A DNA stretch of 64,000 nucleotides, taken from NCBI GenBank assembly GCA_026826555.1, contig JAKSZT010020697.1:3243612-3307611 (forward strand), read 5' to 3'. Every line of letters begins with the position of its first letter. The stretch's first letter is position 1. The notes under the pieces are model-generated. The model searched no databases. It was not told where the DNA came from and saw only the letters and a program-made list of their open reading frames with translations. Shown here piece by piece: positions 59,467 through 64,000 of the stretch. The translations under genes and the position numbers were made by a program. This DNA comes from Tolypeutes matacus (Eukaryota > Chordata > Mammalia > Cingulata > Chlamyphoridae).

Positions 59467-60050
59467 GCAACCATAAAACTCCTAGGAGAAAATGTAGGAA
59501 AATACAAGATCTAGTGGTAGGCAGTAGTTTCTTAAACCTTACACCCAAAGCATGAACAGCAAAAGAAAAACTAAATAAATGGAACCTCCTCAAAATACCC
59601 CAAATTTTCCATTTCAAAGGACTTTGTCAAAAGGATGAAAAGGCAGGTGACTCAATAGGAGAAAATATTTGGCAATCACAAATCTGAAAATTTGCTCAAT
59701 TTTTCTTTGAATCTGAGCAAATATAACTTAATACTATAAAATATTAATATAAGATAAAAAATACTCATTATACTAAGTTTAGGAGACCAGACTCATAGTA
59801 CTACATGTTCTATGATTCTATTTATATAAAATGTAAAATGAAACTAGATTAATATTTATGTAGGTCTGAGGAAGAAATGCTAAGGGATGTGGAGTCTTTC
59901 TTTTTTGGAGTAATAAAATTATTCTAAAAGTTTTGAGATGATGAATGCACAACATTGTGATTATACTGAAAGCCATTGATGATACACTTTGGACAGATCA
60001 TATGGTATGTGGATATATCTGAATAAAACTGCCTAATAAACAAATAAATA

Positions 60051-60181
60051 ATTGTGCAATAATAGCCAGAAACAATAGCTATGTGCAGCAGGGGAAACAT
60101 AGATTGAGAGGTGAGGATTTTTCTTGTTTGTTTGTTTTTGTTGTTGTTTATTATTACTATTATTGAAATACTGAAAATGCT
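60051..60181 (+). mobile_element. Truncated L1 'type B' tail, left part
   Basis: 'agccagaaacaatagc...gattgagaggtgagga...attattgaaatactgaaaatgct' matches 15330-15430. The element continues at 61266-61400 after a nested insertion. Confidence 0.65.
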
Positions 60182-60775
60182 GTAGTTCATTGGTCTCACC
60201 CAGGACAACTAACAAGTACATGATGATGGACAACACCCATCCCAAGTAACAGAGAGTGTCTGCAACTGCAAGCAACATATCTCCATCCATCTGCCCCCAT
60301 GGGATCTAAGCCCCCTCTTAATTAGAAGCAGACTGGGCATCACCATCTGAAAATCCTCAAGATTGGGGAATGAACAATGGTCTAAAGCAGACTATATCTA
60401 TTATAGATTTATTATTATTCTAGCAATGGAAGAACTCTTATCATTGATGTAAAGGCAGTGGCCACCAGAAGTTCTGAGGGATGGGAGAGGGAAGAACAGG
60501 TGTAATACGGGGTCATTTTTCGGACATTGGATTTGTTCTGTATGACATTGCAGTGACATACAGGCCATTGAATATTTTGTCATAACTTACAAAATTGTGC
60601 AGGACAAAGTGTAAACTATAACATAAACTGTAGTCCATTGTTAGTAGCAATGCTTCAATATAGGTCCATCAATTGTAACAAATGTGCCACACTAATGAAG
60701 AATGTTCAAAACCCCTCCCCTCCCAAGGCTTGGGAGGTGAGGAAGTGGGGCTTATGGGAATCCCTAAATTTTTTA
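60182..60775 (+). mobile_element. L1 'type A' tail, nested inside the type B tail
   Basis: Matches 52800-53390 in the same orientation, ending 'tatgggaatccctaaattttttac'. Its last bases continue at 61210-61265 ('ttatttttttaacctttatgtaat...ttttttaaaaataaa') after a further insertion. The ends of the type B tail on either side ('gaaatactgaaaatgctgtag' / 'gaaaatactcaaataatgattgaag') look like a decayed target duplication. Confidence 0.7.
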
Positions 60776-60920
60776 CTTTATTTTTTATTTTATTTTATTT
60801 ATTTATTTATTTATTTATTTTTAATTGTGGGTAAAATTCAAATTTTTCACAATACATACCAATATTTGTAAAATGATATATAAATATATATGCATATATG
60901 TGCATTTGCTTACATAAATG

Positions 60921-60970
<50 letters not shown>

Positions 60971-61209
60971 GGTGCTTAGATTACCTAAATATTACACAGA
61001 AATTACAGGGATTCCCATGTTCCCCACCTCCCACATTGATGACTAGCCTTATGAGTCTTTGCTCTGGTAATTGAAACTTAGCCTACTGTTATGGGGTGCC
61101 TAAGGGTTGCCACCTGAGAGCCTCCTTGTTGCTCAAATGTGGCCTCTCTCTAAGCCAAACTCAGCATATGAATGCATTACCTTCCCCCCAACGTCAGACA
61201 TGACTTCCT
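60776..61209 (-). mobile_element. 5'-inverted L1 'type A' tail, minus strand, third level of nest
   Basis: 60776-61031 is the minus-strand end of a type A tail including its A tail ((ttta)n at 60782-60822) and a TA microsatellite at 60925-60958. 61032-61200 is an upstream piece of the same UTR in plus orientation ('atggggtgcctaagggttgcc', as at 52202-52220). A 3' segment preceded by an inverted 5' segment is the signature of twin-primed L1 insertion. Flanks 'attttttactttat' and 'atttttttaacctttat' suggest the target duplication. Confidence 0.7.
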
Positions 61210-61265
61210 TATTTTTTTAACCTTTATGTAATATAAAGCTTTTTTAAAAATAAAAAAATGAATTA

Positions 61266-61400
61266 TAAAAAAAGAAAATACTCAAATAATGATTGAAGTG
61301 ATGAATGCACAACTATGTGAGTATACCAAATACCATTGATTGTACACTTTGGATGAATTGTATGTTTTATTAATTTCAAATCAATAAAGTTGATTTGTTT
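61266..61400 (+). mobile_element. Truncated L1 'type B' tail, right part
   Basis: 'gtgatgaatgcacaactatgtgagtataccaaataccattgattgtac...aaatcaataaagttgatttgtttaaaaaaa' matches 15450-15545 and closes the element begun at 60051. Confidence 0.75.
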
Positions 61401-61494
61401 AAAAAAATTTCATTTCTCTAATGCCATTCTAGCAGATAGTTTAAAATCCTTTTGGGAAGAGAAAATGACATTTAAATACAAGAAATGACATCAT

Positions 61495-61500
61495 TTTATT
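61495..61500 (-). promoter_or_regulatory. Polyadenylation signal for the putative terminal exon
   Basis: AATAAA on the minus strand, about 90 bases downstream of the putative stop codon at 61590-61592, with T-rich sequence around it. Confidence 0.4.
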
Positions 61501-61589
61501 AAAATAAAAATAAGGCTGTAAATACTGGAGTGTTGTAGGGGAAGAAAAAGCCCCACAATCCTAAGCCAGGCAGTGGATCATATCCTACA

Positions 61590-61739
61590 TTAAAAATTTG
61601 TTGCCAATGCATCTCTGACAGACATGGAGTAGTTAATGTCTTCTGCTAAGGCTTCCATTACAGATGCAAGAAAAAGAAGGTCCTTGCACTTTCTGTCTCG
61701 TTGTGGCAGCCAAGATTGAATGGCGGAATACAGGAAATT
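61590..61739 (-). CDS. Putative 3' terminal coding exon of an unidentified gene
   Basis: On the minus strand a strong acceptor-like site (pyrimidine tract 'ttttcccttccccatgtttttag') ends at 61740. An open frame of 49 codons plus TAA follows to 61590 (150 bases), and then an AATAAA at 61500-61495. The encoded peptide is compositionally natural, with a Trp-Leu-Pro motif, a charged 'QRDRKCKDL' run, and a helix-like 'VMEALAEDINYSMSVRDAL' stretch ending Ala-Thr-Asn-Phe-stop. The surrounding 61400-62200 appears free of repeats. I do not recognise the protein. Upstream exons would lie beyond position 62000 on the plus-strand scale; none is seen in the window. A 50-codon open frame can arise by chance, so this is a candidate only. 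Confidence 0.35.
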   Translation of the reverse strand, partial: NFLYSAIQSWLPQRDRKCKDLLFLASVMEALAEDINYSMSVRDALATNF

Positions 61740-62189
61740 CTAAAAACATGGGGAAGGGAAAATAATTTTGCAACACAGAAATAAACTTGTAAACAACAAA
61801 TACTCTTTTTACCCCACAAAAGAAATCTTTTTGAAGTTTGGATTTACATGAGACATGTTGGAAGACTATTTCCCCTACACTCTTGCCTTCTGGTTGATTT
61901 CTTCTGGTTAAAGCTTTAGAAACGCTCAAAGGTTAAAAAAAAGAAAACTTGATTAAAAGCAAGCTGGTGGTTCTTCTTTTAAAATAAATTGTTGCTGGGT
62001 GGTTTTTGTCACTCTGATATCTCAGATGAGGAGGTGGAAGATCATTACAGATGCGAAAAGGGCCCCATTTTCACCATGATTTAGAACAGACAGATGGTGT
62101 ACACACTAACTTATGCATGCACATGGCACTGACTTTTGGTGATCCATTTTGCATATTTTCCCTTCAAATTCCCACTCTTTGCCTGGATT

Positions 62190-62203
62190 AAATGGTAATA
62201 ATA
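62190..62203. repeat. Left target-site duplication of composite copy 2
   Basis: aaatggtaataata, matched by aaatggtactaata at 63260-63273 with one mismatch. Confidence 0.75.
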
Positions 62204-62205
62204 AT

Positions 62206-63259
62206 GCAAATATTATAGCTGTCCTGATTTTGTGATAATCAGTGTAGGCTAAATAGGCATTATATTAGAAACCATGCATGTGTCCCCAGACCTAGTTTTT
62301 CTCCCTAGGTCTGGTTTTTAGAATGCTGGTGATGAACTAAGCCTGATTTATTATACGACCATCCTGTAAGGGAAATGACTTAACTCTAGGTATCTTTGGC
62401 CAACCTTAAGAGAAATAGCAGGGGGACAGATGTGGCTCAAATGTTGGACATCCTTCTCCCATGTGGAGGGACCTGGGTTTGATCCCTAGGACCTCCCAGT
62501 AAAAGTAAAAGAAAGGGAGGTGTGGAGGGCGCATGGCTGTACCTCCAGGCCCCATGAGCCAGTGAGCCTCTGAGGCCTCATGCATGGGTGTGCTGCCAGG
62601 CCCCACAAGTGGGTGAGCCCCCCAGGCCCTGTGTGCATGTGTGTGGCAGTTCCCACATCAGGCCCTGTGTGTGGGTGCGCCACCAGGGCTTGCAAGCATG
62701 TGAGCCCCCCTGGCCCTGTGCATGGGTGTGATGTTGAACCCCGTGAGCCATGCAGCAAGATGGTGACATGACAGGGGAGTGACACAGGGGAAAGCCAGGA
62801 CGAGATGCACTGAAGGACAGGAACTAGGGTGGCACAGGTGGTGGGAGGCCTCTCTCCCACAATGGAGTTTCTGAAGGTCAGGTCCCAGTGGGGATGGGAG
62901 GAGGAGGATGAGGGGAGAAGGCAGGGGCAGATACAGAGAGTTGCCCAGCAAATGGACATAGGAATAACAAAAACGTGGGTTAAAGATGGATAAAAGAAAA
63001 TATATAGATAAATGAATCCTTAAAAAAAGTAAAGGGGAGTAAGATACGGACTATAGCTAGTAGTAATACTTTGACGATGCTCTTTCATAATTCCTTAACA
63101 AATGTTTCACAATAATGCAAAGTATTTGTGGCGGGGTGATGTGTGGAAGCCCTGTATTATGTTATGCATGTTTGTTTTGCAAGTTCACAATGTTTACTGA
63201 ACACTTATTGTTTATGTATGTTCTTGTATGAATGATATACTTCAATACATTGTTTATAA
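62206..63259 (+). mobile_element. Composite SVA-like retroposon, copy 2 (plus)
   Basis: Leader 62206-62422, tRNA-type SINE 62423-62515 (A-box-like 62433-62447, B-box-like GGTTTGATCCC 62476-62486), VNTR 62516-62750, second SINE-like module 62751-63030 ('gcagcaagatggtgacatg...gtgggaggcctctctcccac'), L1 3'-UTR end 63040-63259. Order, both ends and internal joints agree with copy 1 on the other strand at 42474-43595. The first 15 bases align with copy 1 at 10 of 15 positions before near-continuous identity begins at 'gtcctgattttgtgataatc'. The insertion site differs from that of copy 1. Confidence 0.83.
62516..62750 (+). repeat. VNTR of about 25-bp units in composite copy 2
   Basis: About eight imperfect units of the type 'aggccccacaagtgggtgagcc' with variable trinucleotide ends. 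They match the reverse complement of the units in copy 1, but number and sequence variants differ. Confidence 0.82.
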
Positions 63260-63273
63260 AAATGGTACTAATA

Positions 63274-63730
63274 TAGAAAAGCCTTGGAGAAAGAAAGTGG
63301 TCCCCAGGGAGAATGCCCACTTTAGAAATTAAACCTTCATGAGGGCTCCCTAGGAAACAGGCAGAGCTGCCTGATGAGTTCCTACCACTTTCAGATCACA
63401 TACTCTTCTTTCCTGCCTCAAAAATTCATTAGAAACATGATGTCCAAGAAATGCTAATGAGTGGATCTATGAAATTCAAGAAGGATACAAAGCACCTGAG
63501 GCTGGCTGTAACATATCAGTTTTTGTTTGCATATTTGCATAAGTATTTCCTTAAGGGAAATATGACTCAAAAATATTTAGGAACCAATAGCATAAATATT
63601 CCATAGAGAAATGTCTTCAATGTAAAGGAACTTATTCTATCACTCATAAAATATTAAATTAAATGAAAAATATTTAAAATATCTTATATGGAATTTAAAT
63701 ACAGAATATTTCAATAAATATTTCAATTAC
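63274..63730. other. Unassigned 460 bp
   Basis: Right flank of composite copy 2. No gene or repeat recognised; the last 100 bases are AT-rich. Confidence 0.35.
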
Positions 63731-64000
63731 GAAAAAAGAAATAAGAATGGCTTTAATTTATTTTTCTTGCCTAAATGCCAATAAAATGTTGAACAGAAGT
63801 GGCAAGAATGGAGATCTTTTTCTTGTACCTGATCTTAGAAGGAAAGCATCCAGTCTTCCATCCATATTAAACTTACCTTGTATTCATGGGATAAATTCTA
63901 CTTGTCATTGCCTATAATTCCTTTTATATGTTGTTCGACTCAGCTTGTTAGTAATTTATTGTAAATTTTTACATTCATATTCATAAGAAATACTGGTCTA
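63731..64000 (-). mobile_element. Old L1 ORF2 fragment, minus strand, running off the window
   Basis: Compared with the minus-strand L1s in the window (for example 5890-6250), it shares 'ccaataaaatgttgaacagaagtggcaagaatgg', 'cttgtacctgatcttagaaggaaagc' and 'cattcatgggataaattctacttg'-like blocks, that is the RT region between the 'GFIPG' block and the active site. Very diverged. Confidence 0.6.

Larger units (their letters stand above)
55868..59700 (+). pseudogene. L1-E ORF2, broken, with altered RT active site
   Basis: Endonuclease N-terminus near 55895-55960 and the 'LQEIHLRC' block near 55984 (catalytic-block Thr replaced by Ile). RT blocks follow: '[12 protein letters not shown]' near 57412-57450, '[12 protein letters not shown]' near 57556-57590, and at 57836-57850 a box reading Phe-Thr-Asn-Asp where L1 RT has Phe-Ala-Asp-Asp, so the first catalytic Asp is Asn. 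Frameshifts and stops are frequent. C-terminal sequence is split by SINEs. Confidence 0.82.
54051..60050 (+). mobile_element. Near-full-length L1 (L1-E), plus strand
   Basis: 5' UTR from about 54051 ('gggattgtgggaagatgacatca'), ORF1 from about 54881, ORF2 from about 55868 and a 'type B' 3' end ('gatgaatgcacaac...aatatatctgaataaaactgcc') near 59935-60040. A two-module SINE interrupts it at 58509-58894 and two SINEs at 59072-59466. ORF2's C-terminal end (about 59700) is joined directly to late 3' UTR, so several hundred bases are deleted. Not active. Confidence 0.87.

Noticed and set aside
62486..62959. 157-codon open frame on the minus strand with Gly/His/Pro-rich repeats
   Set aside because: It is the antisense of the VNTR and SINE modules of the composite; the repeat pattern reflects the 25-bp array (25 is not a multiple of 3, so the frame drifts).

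Overview
The window is mammalian nuclear DNA that is almost entirely transposable elements and reads as xenarthran, most likely an armadillo (Dasypus). The diagnosis rests on two near-identical copies of the armadillo-type DAS SINE (1887-2069 and 21612-21790) and on at least a dozen tRNA-related SINEs of the 'agcagatgtggctcaa...gggttcggttcc' type, set among L1s of one lineage. No complete cellular gene is visible. The one stretch that looks like a host gene is a possible 3' terminal exon on the minus strand (61590-61739).

Layout. 1-3307: a shrunken provirus (ERV-A: end of a 5' LTR, protease, RT split by a DAS SINE, env-TM remnant, 3' LTR end). 3308-16540: an L1 district in which an old plus-strand L1 (3308-3589 + 9200-11650) is split by a near-full-length minus-strand L1 (3590-9188), followed by four more truncated plus-strand L1s. 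16541-26400: L1 tail, a second ERV RT fragment, an L1 carrying four stacked SINEs, and two env-like ERV remnants ending in an LTR-like AATAAA region. 26994-32835: minus-strand L1 with an unusually long 3' UTR. 33204-33303: 100-N assembly gap. 33304-40450: mostly unassigned DNA with SINEs and LTRs. 40776-48790: scattered pieces of a class I provirus (ERV-D: LTR, gag-like, pol with RNase H and integrase), split by a composite retroposon, an L1, SINEs and a reverse LTR. 50985-61400: L1 tail, a near-full-length plus-strand L1 (54051-60050) and a nested stack of truncated L1 tails. 61400-64000: the putative exon, a second copy of the composite retroposon, and an L1 fragment.

Most notable is a composite, SVA-like retroposon present twice in opposite orientation (42474-43595 minus, 62206-63259 plus). 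Each copy has the same order: a leader of about 210 bp, a tRNA-type SINE, a GC-rich array of about 25-bp units, a second SINE-like module, and an L1 3' UTR end. Both are flanked by target-site duplications, so each moved as one unit. A plain two-module SINE at 58509-58894 looks like its ancestor. Nothing here encodes an intact protein; the elements are linked through L1, whose machinery is the likely source of the SINE and composite insertions. All assignments are by eye without database searches.
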